Source: Pseudonocardia cypriaca (GTDB lineage: Bacteria; Actinomycetota; Actinomycetes; Mycobacteriales; Pseudonocardiaceae). From it: DNA of 64,000 nucleotides. Position 1 is the first letter of the stretch; the number at the start of each line of letters is the position of its first letter. Under the pieces are notes generated by a model. The model had not been told where the DNA came from and did not search any database. It was given only the letters and a program-made list of their open reading frames with translations. Shown one piece after another: positions 8,514 through 17,479 of the stretch. The stretch lies in the NCBI RefSeq assembly GCF_006717045.1, contig NZ_VFPH01000002.1, positions 372,001 through 436,000 on the forward strand. The letters are read 5' to 3'. The position numbers and the translations under genes were made by a program.

Positions 8514-9374
8514 TCAACCCTCGCCGACGCTCGCCCACTCGTGGGCGTGGTCCCGGACGAACTCGGCGAAGGTGCGGGGCGGGCGGCCGGTCAGGTCCAG
8601 CACCGCGGTGCTGACCTGCTCTTCCCGACCGGCCTCGATGTCGGTCTCCACGGCGGCGAGGGCAGCCGCGAACGCGGCCGGCATGCCGGCGGCCCGGTAG
8701 TTGCCTGCCAGCTCGTCGGCCCGAATGTGTCGCACCCGGATCGGCCGTCCGGTGCGGGCCGTGATGATGGCCGCCGCGTCCCCGTAGCTCAGCGCCCTCG
8801 GGCCGGTGAGCAGGTAGTCGGGCGCGACGTCGCGGTTGCCGTCGGGTTCGGTCAGCAGCGCGAAGGCGGTGGCCGCGATGTCCCGCGCGTCGATCCAGCC
8901 CAGCCGACCGGCACCCGCGGCGGTGTGGATCTCGCCGTGCCGCCGGATCCGCTCGCCCAGTGGGTGTGCGCCCAGGAAGTTCTGCATGAACCCCGACGGG
9001 CGCAGCACCACCCACCCGGGCCGGCTCCGCACCCGTGCGGCCAGTTCCAGCGCGCCGGGTGCGTTCGGCAGCACGATGGCGGAGCCGAGCAGCACCACAC
9101 GGCGCACACCGAGGCGTTCGGCCTCGGCGAGGAACGGTCCGACCAGCGGCATCGGATCCACGGTGAGCAGCGGAGGCACCAGGTAGACCCGGTCCATCCC
9201 GCGCAGCGCAGTGGGATGGCTCGCCGGGTCATCCCAGTCGAACCGGGTGGCGTCCGGATCGCCGGCCGACGGGTTGCGGCTCGCCACCCGGACCGGTACT
9301 CCGCTCCCACGCAACAGCTCGGCCAGGGCGCTCCCCGTCTTCCCGGTGCCGCCGGTGACGAGCACGCCGGTCAT
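8514..9374 (-). CDS. NmrA-like NAD(P)-binding protein
   Basis: A 286-residue Rossmann-fold protein of the NmrA/atypical short-chain dehydrogenase group. The glycine-rich motif GGTGKTG is at residues 8-14, with a VRVASRNPS cofactor-specificity strand and RPSGFMQNF further on. Members act as NAD(P)H-dependent reductases or redox sensors; this one has no recognisable substrate. Its start overlaps the stop of the NTF2-like gene upstream (ATGA), so the two form an operon that diverges from an MmyB-type regulator. That regulator is the likely controller (inference). Confidence 0.88.
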   Translation of the reverse strand: MTGVLVTGGTGKTGSALAELLRGSGVPVRVASRNPSAGDPDATRFDWDDPASHPTALRGMDRVYLVPPLLTVDPMPLVGPFLAEAERLGVRRVVLLGSAIVLPNAPGALELAARVRSRPGWVVLRPSGFMQNFLGAHPLGERIRRHGEIHTAAGAGRLGWIDARDIAATAFALLTEPDGNRDVAPDYLLTGPRALSYGDAAAIITARTGRPIRVRHIRADELAGNYRAAGMPAAFAAALAAVETDIEAGREEQVSTAVLDLTGRPPRTFAEFVRDHAHEWASVGEG

Positions 9375-9814
9375 CGGGTGTCCCCCGGGCGCAGCGAGCC
9401 GAGCAGGTCGGGCAGCGTGCCGGCGGCCGAGGCAGCGGCCAGCGGGTTCCAGTAGTCCCGGTAGTGGACGATCTGGCCGTTCCGGACGGTGATCACCGCG
9501 ATGTAGTCCAACCGGTAGGGCTCGCCGGTGCGCACCGTGCGCCCGTGCGCGGTGAACTCCACGATGACGGTGTCCGGTTGTCGCGTGTGGTGCACGGTGA
9601 CCACCGGAACGGAATGCACGTCCATGAGGTCCGGATAGCCGGCCAGGTAGTCACGGACGGCCTCGCGCCCGGCCAGCCGCCGGGGCGCGGTGCCCTCGGC
9701 GAACGGGAACTCGGCCGTGCCGTCTTCCGCCCACAGGTCTGCTACGGCGTCCATGTCCTTCTTCAACAGCAGGTCCAGCAGCAGGCGGAACGTCTCTTCG
9801 GATGTGCGTGGCAC
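9371..9814 (-). CDS. SnoaL/NTF2-like protein
   Basis: A 147-residue protein with the cone-shaped SnoaL/NTF2 outline: a helical start (ETFRLLLDLLLKKDMDAVADLWAED), then AGREAVRDYLAGYPDL and a final GQIVHYRDYWNPLA. Family members are small isomerases or hydrolases, or carry no activity. The GTG at 9814 has AAGGA 6 bp upstream. It is translationally coupled to the NmrA-like gene and may act on the same small molecule. Confidence 0.85.
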   Translation of the reverse strand: MPRTSEETFRLLLDLLLKKDMDAVADLWAEDGTAEFPFAEGTAPRRLAGREAVRDYLAGYPDLMDVHSVPVVTVHHTRQPDTVIVEFTAHGRTVRTGEPYRLDYIAVITVRNGQIVHYRDYWNPLAAASAAGTLPDLLGSLRPGDTR

Positions 9815-9895
9815 GGCGGTCCTTCGATGTCGCGCTGGATATGACCGCACCAGGTTGGGCGCGGGCGCACGGCCACGGAACGGACAGGTGATCCC

Positions 9896-9910
9896 CGGAC
9901 CACCGGTCCG
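9896..9910. promoter_or_regulatory. Inverted repeat, candidate operator for the MmyB-type regulator
   Basis: CGGACC-ACC-GGTCCG is a perfect 6-bp inverted repeat in the 130-bp gap between the divergent NTF2/NmrA operon and the XRE/MmyB gene, 35 bp before the regulator start. The position suits an autoregulatory operator. Binding is inference. Confidence 0.4.
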
Positions 9911-9944
9911 TGGATGAGGTGGCGTCGCCGTGCAAACCTGAGCC

Positions 9945-10802
9945 GTGAGCAAAGGGGAACTGGCAGACTTCCTGCGCCGCAGGCGGGAGGCACTGCGCCC
10001 GGACCAGGTGCACGGCGCGCACCCGCCCGGCCGGCGGGCCCGGCGCACCCCCGGGCTGCGCCGGGAGGAGGTGGCCGCGCTCGCCGGGATGTCCACCAGC
10101 TACTACGAGCGACTGGAGCAGGCCCGCGGGCCGCGCCCGTCGCCGCAGGTGCTGGCCGCGCTGGGGACGGCATTGCGGCTGACCACCGCGGAGCGTGAGC
10201 ATCTGACGCGGCTGGCCGGGCAGGTGCCGACCAGCACGGACGCCGATCGCACGCGTCTGCCCGCCGACGCCCGCCGGTTGCTGCACCGGCTCGGGCCGAT
10301 ACCCGCCTACGTGGTCGACGAGCGAGAAGACATCGTGGCGTGGAACACCGCCGCGGCCGCGTTGATCGTCGATTTCGAGCAGTTGCCCGCCGGCGAGCGC
10401 AACACCGTGCGGCTTTCCATCCGACTGGGCGACACCCTCTGCTCGGCACCGGCCGGCGCGGAGGGTGAGTTCGCCCGGCAGATCGCTGCCGAACTGCGCT
10501 CGACCAGCGCCCGCTACCCGGCGGAACGCGCGCTCGGCGAGTTGGTCAACGAGTTCGCCGCGCACAGCCCGGACTTCGCGGCCGGATGGCGCAGCCACGA
10601 CGTACGACCCCGACCGACGCTGCGCAAACACCTGCACCACCCCGAGCTCGGCGAGCTCGAGCTGGAGTGCCAGACCCTCCTGCTGCCGGGCACGGACCTG
10701 CGGCTGGTGCTCTACACGGCGGACCCCGGCAGCCCGAGCGCCGCTGCACTCGCCCGTCTGGGCAGCACCTCCGGCGGGGCGACGGGCCGGCGGGGCACGT
10801 GA
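9945..10802 (+). CDS. XRE-family regulator with MmyB-like ligand-binding domain
   Basis: A 285-residue DNA-binding protein. The N-terminal helix-turn-helix contains TPGLRREEVAALAGMSTSYYERLEQ (about residues 31-56); the C-terminal PAS-like MmyB domain (PF17765) begins near residue 105 and contains PAYVVDEREDIVAWN. In Streptomyces such proteins commonly sit beside an oxidoreductase gene that they control, as here with the divergent NmrA-like gene. MmyB domains have been linked to fatty-acid-like ligands; the ligand here is unknown. The GTG start has little Shine-Dalgarno, so a leaderless message is possible. A second member lies at 63035-63943. Confidence 0.9.
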   Translation: MSKGELADFLRRRREALRPDQVHGAHPPGRRARRTPGLRREEVAALAGMSTSYYERLEQARGPRPSPQVLAALGTALRLTTAEREHLTRLAGQVPTSTDADRTRLPADARRLLHRLGPIPAYVVDEREDIVAWNTAAAALIVDFEQLPAGERNTVRLSIRLGDTLCSAPAGAEGEFARQIAAELRSTSARYPAERALGELVNEFAAHSPDFAAGWRSHDVRPRPTLRKHLHHPELGELELECQTLLLPGTDLRLVLYTADPGSPSAAALARLGSTSGGATGRRGT

Positions 10803-10832
10803 GGACGAGCGCGACCCCGCATCAGCTCGTCC
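10803..10832. terminator. Inverted repeat between convergent genes
   Basis: GGACGAGC (10803-10810) pairs with GCTCGTCC (10825-10832) around a 14-nt loop. It starts directly after the regulator stop and overlaps the stop of the convergent hydratase gene. It is a plausible bidirectional terminator without a T-tract. Confidence 0.4.
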
Positions 10833-11649
10833 GCGCCTCGGTCGAGCGCGGCTGAGCGGTCGGCGGCAGAACGGTGCTGCGGGACGGGAACTCCGGTCGG
10901 CGGCGTTCGGCGAAGGCGGCGAGACCTTCGCGGGCGTCGGGTGAGGTGAAGGCCTTCTGCCCGTAGAGGGCCTCGCTGTGGAAGGCCTGGTCCTGCGGGA
11001 GGTCGCCGAGCCGCAGCACCGCCTCCTTGATGGTTTCGAGCGCGGTGCCGCTGCGGGCGGCGAGGCGGTGGGCGAGCTCGAGGGCGGTGTCGAGGAGGTC
11101 GGCCGCGGGGACGACGTCGTTGAGCAGGCCGTAGCGCAGGGCTTCTGCGGCTGGGATCCGGTCACCGAGCAGCATCAGCTGCATCGCCCAGACGTAGGGG
11201 ATCTGGCGGGTGAGACGGGTCAGGGTCCCGCCTGCGGGGACGACACCGACGCCGCTCTCCGGGAGCCCGAACTCCGCGGTGTCGGCGGCGATGCGGATGT
11301 CGGTGGAGAGCATGATCTCGAAACCACCGCCGAGGCACAGCCCGTTGACCGCCGCGATGACGGGCTTGAAGAGCGTGGTGTGCTTCTGGTGGGCGGGGTC
11401 CCACGCCGAGATGTCGAAGCGTCCGTCGGCGAGTGCCGGGATCGACTCGGTGAGATCGGCGCCCACGCAGAAGGCCCGGTCCCCCGTACCCGTCAGGATC
11501 GCCACGGCCACGGAGGCGTCGTCGCGGACCTCGGCGAATGCGTCGCCGAGCTCCTCGTACATCGCGAGGGTGAGTGAGTTCAGCTTCTCGGGGCGGGCGA
11601 AGCGGATGATCGCGACGGCACCGTCGCGCTCCAGGTCGATCCCCGCCAT
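10822..11649 (-). CDS. Enoyl-CoA hydratase/crotonase family
   Basis: A 275-residue crotonase-fold enzyme with both hydratase glutamates: E111 in LGGGFEIML and E131 in FGLPESGVG. The oxyanion-hole segment AFCVGADL is also present, so water addition to an enoyl-CoA is the likely reaction. It is the last gene of a four-gene operon (A subunit, B subunit, CoA-transferase, hydratase), and its ATG shares a base with the CoA-transferase stop (TGATG). Given HMG-CoA reductase and lyase genes nearby, 3-methylglutaconyl-CoA hydration is one possible role, but sequence alone does not show it. Confidence 0.9.
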   Translation of the reverse strand: MAGIDLERDGAVAIIRFARPEKLNSLTLAMYEELGDAFAEVRDDASVAVAILTGTGDRAFCVGADLTESIPALADGRFDISAWDPAHQKHTTLFKPVIAAVNGLCLGGGFEIMLSTDIRIAADTAEFGLPESGVGVVPAGGTLTRLTRQIPYVWAMQLMLLGDRIPAAEALRYGLLNDVVPAADLLDTALELAHRLAARSGTALETIKEAVLRLGDLPQDQAFHSEALYGQKAFTSPDAREGLAAFAERRRPEFPSRSTVLPPTAQPRSTEARTS

Positions 11650-12908
11650 CAGATCGCTCCTCGCGCGCGGAGGGCCGCGAGCTGCGTGTCGTCGAGGTCC
11701 GCCAGGGCGCGCAGGAGCATCTCGGTGTGCTCTCCCACCTTGGGAGCCAGCCCTCGTGGGTTGGTGGGGGTGGCGTCGAGCTTGATCGGCGAGCCGAACA
11801 TGCGCAGCTCCCCGAAGTCCGGGTAGTCGACGTCGACGACCATGTCGCGCGCGGCGATCTGGGGGTCCTCGACGACCTCGCCGATGTCCTTGACGGCGCT
11901 GAGCGGCACCTGGTCCCCGGCCAGCTCCTCGAGCTCGATCTTGGTCCGGTCGGCGAACCACTCGTGCAGCAGCGGCCGGATCCGGCGCTCGTAGACCTCG
12001 GGTGTGAAGCGCTTCGCCATGGTGTCGATCTCGGGGTCGTCGGCGAGCTCGGGCCGGCTGAACATCTGGCAGGAGAGGCGCCAGAACTTGTCGGTGTAGC
12101 CGCCGAAGAAGACGTAGCCGTCCTTGCAGGGGTAGAGCTCGTACGGCTTGACGAACGGGTGCTCGTTGCCCAGCGGGGCGGCGACCTTGCCGTCGACGGT
12201 GTAGGAGACCACCGCGTTCTCGGTGAGGCTCAGCACGGAGTCCTGCTGGGAGACGTCGACCAGCTGGCCGTGGCCGGTCTGCTCGGCGTGCCGGAGCGCG
12301 GCGAGCGTGCCGATCACGGCGTAGAAGGTCGCGGAGAGGTCACCGATGATGGTGCCGACCCGCACGGGTGGGCGGTCGGCGTAGCCGTTCATGGACCACA
12401 GCCCTCCCGTGGCCTGGGCACTGTTGTCGTAGGCGGGCTTGCGGCGGTACGGGCCGGTCTGGCCGTAACCGGAGATGGCGGTGTAGACCAGCCTCGGGTT
12501 CACCTTCTTCAGCTCCGCGTAGCCGACCCCGAGCTTGTCCATCGTGCCGGCGCGGAAGTTCTCGACCAGGACGTGCGCGCGGGAGGCCAGCGTGCGGAGC
12601 AGGTCCTTGCCCTCCTCGGTGGACAGGTCGATCGTCAGGCCCAGCTTGTTGCGGTTGTACTGGGCGAAGAAGGCGCTGAACTCCTCACCGGACTCCGCGC
12701 GCAGGGTCGGGGGGAAGGCGCGGGCGTAGTCGGGCTCGTTCGGGTTCTCGATCTTGATGACCGTCGCGCCGAGGTCGGCGAGCAGCATGGAGCAGAACGG
12801 TCCGGCCACGACGCGGGTGATGTCCAGTACGACGACGCCGCGCAGGGCCCCCGCAGGCAGGCCGGCCGGGTGGAGCGCGCCGAGCGCGTCGATGCCGTGT
12901 GGGGACAT
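11649..12908 (-). CDS. Class III CoA-transferase (CaiB/BaiF family)
   Basis: A 419-residue family III CoA-transferase that would move CoA from a donor thioester to a carboxylate. The catalytic aspartate is expected at D190 in GTIIGDLSATFY, followed by the conserved GHGQLVDVSQQDSVL. The ATG at 12908 follows CGGAGGATCTGC, a good ribosome-binding site. It sits between the carboxylase/hydantoinase B gene and the hydratase gene, which suggests it activates the product of the A/B enzyme as a CoA thioester. A second, more distant CoA-transferase lies at 27255-28436. Confidence 0.92.
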   Translation of the reverse strand: MSPHGIDALGALHPAGLPAGALRGVVVLDITRVVAGPFCSMLLADLGATVIKIENPNEPDYARAFPPTLRAESGEEFSAFFAQYNRNKLGLTIDLSTEEGKDLLRTLASRAHVLVENFRAGTMDKLGVGYAELKKVNPRLVYTAISGYGQTGPYRRKPAYDNSAQATGGLWSMNGYADRPPVRVGTIIGDLSATFYAVIGTLAALRHAEQTGHGQLVDVSQQDSVLSLTENAVVSYTVDGKVAAPLGNEHPFVKPYELYPCKDGYVFFGGYTDKFWRLSCQMFSRPELADDPEIDTMAKRFTPEVYERRIRPLLHEWFADRTKIELEELAGDQVPLSAVKDIGEVVEDPQIAARDMVVDVDYPDFGELRMFGSPIKLDATPTNPRGLAPKVGEHTEMLLRALADLDDTQLAALRARGAI

Positions 12909-12937
12909 GCAGATCCTCCGTGTTCGCCGTCGGTCGG

Positions 12938-15112
12938 TCAGGCCGTCGTGGTCGGTGCGGTCTCCACCCGGATCCGCGTCTCGAGCAGGGTGCCGCACGT
13001 GGGGCCGTAGAACTCGTCGATGAGGACCCGCGGGCCGTCGGCGCGCTGCCGGACGAGCACCCCGTGCTCGTGGAGGCGGTCGGCGGCGACGTGGGTGATC
13101 TGGAGGGCGTGCGGCCGCCAGTCGGGGCCGGTCCCGAGCCGCGCCCCGCTCGCAGGGCAGTACCAGCCGTCTCCGTCGCGCTGTGGCGCGGAGGCGCCGG
13201 CCGTCGCACCGGCGGCGGTCTCCTGGCTCGGGTCGGCGCCGAGGCGGGAGCGGCGGATCCGCGCACGAGCCCGGGCGGTCGCCGCGGCGTCGACGCCGTC
13301 GTCGCCCAGGACGACGCCGTAGGTGGATTCGGCGGTGGCCGCGGAGACGTAGCCGTCGGCGACGTCCGCGGCGACCCGCTCGGGATCGCGCAGCAGCGGG
13401 TCACCGTAGCCACCGCCGCCCGCGATCCACTGGACGAAGACGTCGCCCGTTCTGATCGGGACCGACTGCTGGTTGATCGCGAGCAGTTCGGTGCTCTCGG
13501 CGACGAGGTCGGCCCGGGTGGGGACGGTGCCCCCGGCCAGCAGGGCGGCGACGTTCGCGCCACGGTGGACCTCGTGCCCGCTGCCGCCTGCGGGCAGCCC
13601 GCCGCCGAACCCGTCCGCGGTCACCTGGGCGCTCGGGGCGAAGACCGTCTGGGTGACCTCCTGGGCGCCGTGCAGGGTCCAGGCGAACTCCAGCCCGAGG
13701 CCGCCGCGCTGCGCCCCGTGCCCGGCGCTGTGGATGTTGAGCTGCTTCCACAGGTACAGCACCGGGTACAGCATCTCGTTCATCTCGACGTCCGGCAGCA
13801 TGTTGTTGACCTGCGTCATCATGCCCGCGCAGTCGAGGCCGTCCGCCTCCGGCTGGGCCCCTGCGCCCATGCCCCCGCCGTCCATGTTGAACAGCACGAA
13901 GTACTCGCCGTCCTCGGTGGTGCCCGCTGAGATGCCACCGGTCCACGAGTCGGCCCACACGCCCTGGGTGCGGGCGCGGATGTCCTCGTCGGCGCTGGTG
14001 CGACAGGCCTCGTTCATCAGCTTGGTGACCAGGCGGCTCACCCGGGCGCCGGTGGTGAGGTGCCCGTTGCTGATCGGGGCGGGAGGGGTCGGGTTGACGA
14101 TGGAGCCGGACTCGGCGATGACGTCGAAGGCCGTCATCACCCCTTCGTTGAACGGGACGTCCCAGGCGAGGATGGGCACGACCGCACTGGCGACGCTGCC
14201 CACCAGCGCTCCGTAGCTGCAGTTGACGAACCCGCCCGTCTGCTCGCTGGAGCCGGTGAAGTCGAAGGTGATCTGGCTGTCGCGCTTCGTCATGGTGCAG
14301 GCCACGCGGTAGAGGTCGTCGTCGTGCCCGTTGTGCTCGGTCCACTCCTCCGCGCGGTAGCTGCCGTCGGGGATGGCGGCGATCCGTTCCCGGACGATCT
14401 GCTCCGCGAGCTGGAAGGACAGGTGGGTGTACTCGCGGAACTGCTCGATCCCGAACTCGGCAATGGTGCCCAACAGCCGCCGGATGCCGGTGTTGTTGCT
14501 GGCGACAAGGCTGCGGACGTCGTTCCAGAACAGCGCGGGGACGCGGACGTTGTTGAGCAGGATCCGGCGGACCCACTCCACCGGCTCGCCCTTGTCGAAG
14601 ATCTTCACCCCCGGCGGCAGGCGCAGGGCCTCTGCGTAGCAGTCGCGGGCACCCGGGGCGAAGCCACCGGGGGTCATGCCGCCCACGTCCACGAGGTGGG
14701 CCTGGGACTGGGCCCACCCGATGAGCTCGTCCTCGTGGAAGATCGGGGAGATCACGTTGGTGTCGGGCGGGTGGCTGGCCCCGGCGGTGTGCGGGTCGTT
14801 GCTGATGAACGCGTCGCCAGGCGACAGCGGCTCGCCCTCGATCGCCTTGACCAGGTTCTGCACCGCCACGCTGCCGGAGCCGATGTGGAACTGGACGTAG
14901 TCGGAGTAGGCGTAGATGCGGCCGGTCGGGTCGAACAGCGCGGTGTTGAAGTCGCCTGCCTCGGTGATGACCGGGGACCCCGACGAGCGGATCATCGCGA
15001 TGCCCATCTCCTCGACGATCGAGTCCAGGCGCATGCGGATGACTTCGAGGGTGACGGGGTCGTAGCCGGCGGGCAGCGCCGTGGTCGTGCTGGGCATGAT
15101 CGTCCTGGGCAT
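12938..15112 (-). CDS. Hydantoinase B/acetophenone-carboxylase-like subunit with C-terminal extension
   Basis: A 724-residue protein. Residues about 15-590 are a hydantoinase B (HyuB, PF02538) domain, with ITEAGDFNTALFDPTGRIYA and ISNDPHTAGASHPPD near the start and GGGGYGDPLLRDPERV near its end. A further 130 residues form a separate domain with YCPASGARL and FYGPTCGTLLE that resembles the small gamma-type subunit of acetone/acetophenone carboxylases. The paralogue at 55941-57596 lacks this extension. With the A subunit downstream of it in reading terms (15148-17208), it should form an ATP-dependent carboxylase or hydrolase. The ATG at 15112 follows GAAGGAGACGATC. A 15-bp tandem repeat duplicates the start region. 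Confidence 0.88.
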   Translation of the reverse strand: MPRTIMPSTTTALPAGYDPVTLEVIRMRLDSIVEEMGIAMIRSSGSPVITEAGDFNTALFDPTGRIYAYSDYVQFHIGSGSVAVQNLVKAIEGEPLSPGDAFISNDPHTAGASHPPDTNVISPIFHEDELIGWAQSQAHLVDVGGMTPGGFAPGARDCYAEALRLPPGVKIFDKGEPVEWVRRILLNNVRVPALFWNDVRSLVASNNTGIRRLLGTIAEFGIEQFREYTHLSFQLAEQIVRERIAAIPDGSYRAEEWTEHNGHDDDLYRVACTMTKRDSQITFDFTGSSEQTGGFVNCSYGALVGSVASAVVPILAWDVPFNEGVMTAFDVIAESGSIVNPTPPAPISNGHLTTGARVSRLVTKLMNEACRTSADEDIRARTQGVWADSWTGGISAGTTEDGEYFVLFNMDGGGMGAGAQPEADGLDCAGMMTQVNNMLPDVEMNEMLYPVLYLWKQLNIHSAGHGAQRGGLGLEFAWTLHGAQEVTQTVFAPSAQVTADGFGGGLPAGGSGHEVHRGANVAALLAGGTVPTRADLVAESTELLAINQQSVPIRTGDVFVQWIAGGGGYGDPLLRDPERVAADVADGYVSAATAESTYGVVLGDDGVDAAATARARARIRRSRLGADPSQETAAGATAGASAPQRDGDGWYCPASGARLGTGPDWRPHALQITHVAADRLHEHGVLVRQRADGPRVLIDEFYGPTCGTLLETRIRVETAPTTTA

Positions 15113-15120
15113 GATCGTCT
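15091..15120 (-). repeat. 15-bp tandem duplication over the HyuB-like start codon
   Basis: On the plus strand, positions 15091-15105 and 15106-15120 are identical except for the last base (TGGGCATGATCGTCC/T). On the coding strand this gives two in-frame ATG codons 15 bp apart and a repeated MPxTIMPxT-type N-terminus. Only the outer ATG has a strong Shine-Dalgarno. Confidence 0.8.
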
Positions 15121-15147
15121 CCTTCGACGGTCGTGGGAGGGCGGCCG

Positions 15148-17208
15148 TCAGAGGCCGGCGTCGAGGCGCATCAGGAAGTGGCCGTCGTCGGTGAGCTCGA
15201 CCGTGGCGCCGCTGGGGACGTAGACGGTGGTGTCCGGCTCCTCGAGCAGGCAGGGACCGGCGGCCCGGCCCGGCCCGCCGAAGCCGCGGTGCACGTCGAC
15301 CTCGGTGCGCTTGCCGGTGAGGGGCTCGATGATGCTGCGCCTGCTGATCTCGTGGGTCTCCGCGTCCGCCCCGTCGACCAGGTGCACCTGCTGCACATCG
15401 CTGCGTCCGATCGCCCGGACCCGGGAGTTGACCAGCAGGATCTCCGTCTCGGTCCAGGCGGTGCCCGCGCCGAACTCGTCCTCGTAGTCGGCGACGAACC
15501 GGGCCCGCAGCTCGTCCTTGTCCGCCTCGGTGAACGTGCCGGCCGGGAGCCGGGTGGTGACCTCGAAGATCTGCCCGACGAACTTCATGTCCGCCTCGCG
15601 GTAGAGCTCGCGGCGCTCGGTGGGGATGCCCTCGGCCTCGAACCAGGCCTGGGCCCGCTGCTCCAGCCCGGCGAACTCCTCGTCCAGCTCGGCGGCCGGC
15701 TGCTGCATCGTCCACGGGCTGGTCCGGACGGCGGAGAACACCGAGTCGGCGTGCATGAGCCCGTACGCGGAGAAGACCGCGGCGTTGCGCGGGATGACAA
15801 CCTCCTGCACCCCGGCCTCCGCGGCGATGCTCGCCGCGAACAGACCGCAGGCCCCACCGAACCCGACGAGGGTGAACTCGCGCGGGTCGTGGCCCCGGTT
15901 GACGGTGATCTTGCGAAGGGCGTTGGACATCTGCGAGGTGGAGAGGCGGTAGATGCCTTCCGCGGCGGCCTCCTCGGTGATCCCCAGCGGGTCGGCGACG
16001 TGCTTCCGGATCGCCGCGCGGGCATCGTGTTCGTAGAGGGCCACGGTGCCACCGAGGTAGAAGTCGGCGTTGATCAGCCCGAGGACCAGCGCCGCGTCGG
16101 TGACGGCGGGCCGGGTGCCGCCCTTGCCGTAGCACGCCGGGCCGGGGGTGGAGCCCGCGCTGTGGGGGCCGACCCGGAGCAGGCCGCGGCCGTCGACCCA
16201 GGCGAGGCTGCCGCCGCCGGCTCCGATCGTCTCGATGTCGACGGCGGTGAGGCTGGTCGGCAGGCCGCCGATCTCCGCGCGCGGGAGCAACCTGAACTCG
16301 TCGTCCATGATCGCGGCGGCGTCGAGGCTGGTGCCGCCCATGTCCGCGGTGAGGACCCGCCTGCGGCCGAGCTGCTGCCCGAGCAGCCGGGCGCCGGTGA
16401 CGCCGCCGACCGGGCCGGAGTTGAACATCGAGATCGGGGCCTTGCTGGTCTCCTCCACCGAGAGGAAACCGCCGTGCACCTGCATGATCTGCACCCGCGT
16501 CCTCAGGCCGCGGGAACGCAGCTCCTCGGCGAGGTGCTCGAAGTGCGACGCGACGATCGGCTTGACCGCGGCGTCGAGCGCCGTTGTCACCATCCGCTCG
16601 TACTCCCGGTAGACCGGGGTGAGCGCGCTGGACAGGGTGAACGGGAGGTCCGGGTGCTGCGCCTGCAGGTAGTCGCCGATCGCCTGCTCGTGGACCGGAT
16701 TGCGGAACGACCACAGCAGGCAGACCGCGACGGCCTCGACACCGGTGGCGAGCAGCGCGTCGACGGCGGTCGCGATCCGCTCCTCGCTCAGCGGGACCAG
16801 AACCTGCCCGTGCGCGTCCACCCGCTCGGCGACCTCGACGATGCGGCGCCGCTCGACGATGTCCACGGGGGCGCTCATCTTGTGGGGGTCGCGCTCGTCG
16901 GTGCGCGCCGAGCGCGCGATGCGCAACGTGTCGCGGAACCCTTGCGTGGTCAGCAGCCCGACGGCCGCGTACTTCTGCTCGTCGACCGCGTTCGTCACGA
17001 TCGTGTTGCCCAGGACGAACCGGTCCACCGACGAGAAGAACTCCGCCTCGCCCATGCCCGCCCGCTCCTGCAGGACCTGGAGGGCGCCGAGGATCCCGGT
17101 GGTCACGTCCTTGGTCGAGAAGGCCTTCCCGCGGATCGCCCGGCCGTCGACGAGCGCCACGGCGTCGGTGAACGTCCCACCGACGTCAATGCCCACGTGA
17201 AGCGTCAT
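15148..17208 (-). CDS. Hydantoinase A/acetophenone-carboxylase-like ATPase subunit
   Basis: A 686-residue hydantoinase A/oxoprolinase-type subunit (HyuA; ASKHA-fold nucleotide binding). The first phosphate loop is GIDVGGTFTDAVAL at residues 6-19, the second is near residue 290 (TADMGGTSLDAAAI), and the SAGSTPGPACYGKGG family motif lies near 360. Such subunits activate a carbonyl or amide with ATP while the B subunit completes carboxylation or hydrolysis. It is the first gene of the minus-strand operon and diverges from a GAF-PucR activator, an arrangement also seen for acetone and acetophenone carboxylase genes. The paralogue at 57593-59653 has the same length. Confidence 0.9.
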   Translation of the reverse strand: MTLHVGIDVGGTFTDAVALVDGRAIRGKAFSTKDVTTGILGALQVLQERAGMGEAEFFSSVDRFVLGNTIVTNAVDEQKYAAVGLLTTQGFRDTLRIARSARTDERDPHKMSAPVDIVERRRIVEVAERVDAHGQVLVPLSEERIATAVDALLATGVEAVAVCLLWSFRNPVHEQAIGDYLQAQHPDLPFTLSSALTPVYREYERMVTTALDAAVKPIVASHFEHLAEELRSRGLRTRVQIMQVHGGFLSVEETSKAPISMFNSGPVGGVTGARLLGQQLGRRRVLTADMGGTSLDAAAIMDDEFRLLPRAEIGGLPTSLTAVDIETIGAGGGSLAWVDGRGLLRVGPHSAGSTPGPACYGKGGTRPAVTDAALVLGLINADFYLGGTVALYEHDARAAIRKHVADPLGITEEAAAEGIYRLSTSQMSNALRKITVNRGHDPREFTLVGFGGACGLFAASIAAEAGVQEVVIPRNAAVFSAYGLMHADSVFSAVRTSPWTMQQPAAELDEEFAGLEQRAQAWFEAEGIPTERRELYREADMKFVGQIFEVTTRLPAGTFTEADKDELRARFVADYEDEFGAGTAWTETEILLVNSRVRAIGRSDVQQVHLVDGADAETHEISRRSIIEPLTGKRTEVDVHRGFGGPGRAAGPCLLEEPDTTVYVPSGATVELTDDGHFLMRLDAGL

Positions 17209-17479
17209 TCCGCTGTCTCCTTCGACTGCGTCGGGTCGTAGCGACGGGGCGCCCGCTGGTCAGGGGCACGCTAGAGCCGGCGTGGTCCAGCGCACATGGG
17301 CCAGCGGTCACCGATAGGCTCGGTGAGGGTGTACCGACGGCCCATGCCGGTGGATCGGCGGCGTCGGAGTGCTGGACCTGGCGGCACAGCAGGCCCGGCA
17401 CCCGGAGGTGTGTGAGGTCCGCCCATCAGAGGCGCGGTGAAGATGGTCTTGTGGCCCACCCGGATCCGGAGGCGAGTCG
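17209..17479. promoter_or_regulatory. Divergent promoter region of the HyuA-like operon and GAF-PucR gene
   Basis: This 271-bp gap separates divergent transcripts and must hold both promoters and the activator site. ATAGGCTCGGTGAGGG at 17314-17329 is an exact 16-bp match to 5720-5735, before another plus-strand gene; the TAGGCT hexamer resembles an actinobacterial -10 element. A good ribosome-binding site (CCGGAGGCGAGTCG) precedes the regulator ATG. I found no convincing long palindrome. Confidence 0.45.

Noticed and set aside
12938..16714. A minus-strand open frame of more than 1250 codons spanning two gene positions
   Set aside because: Only the part from ATG 15112 is the HyuB-like protein; the upstream part is the antisense-frame shadow of the HyuA-like gene, with Arg/Gly/Pro-rich composition and no domain.
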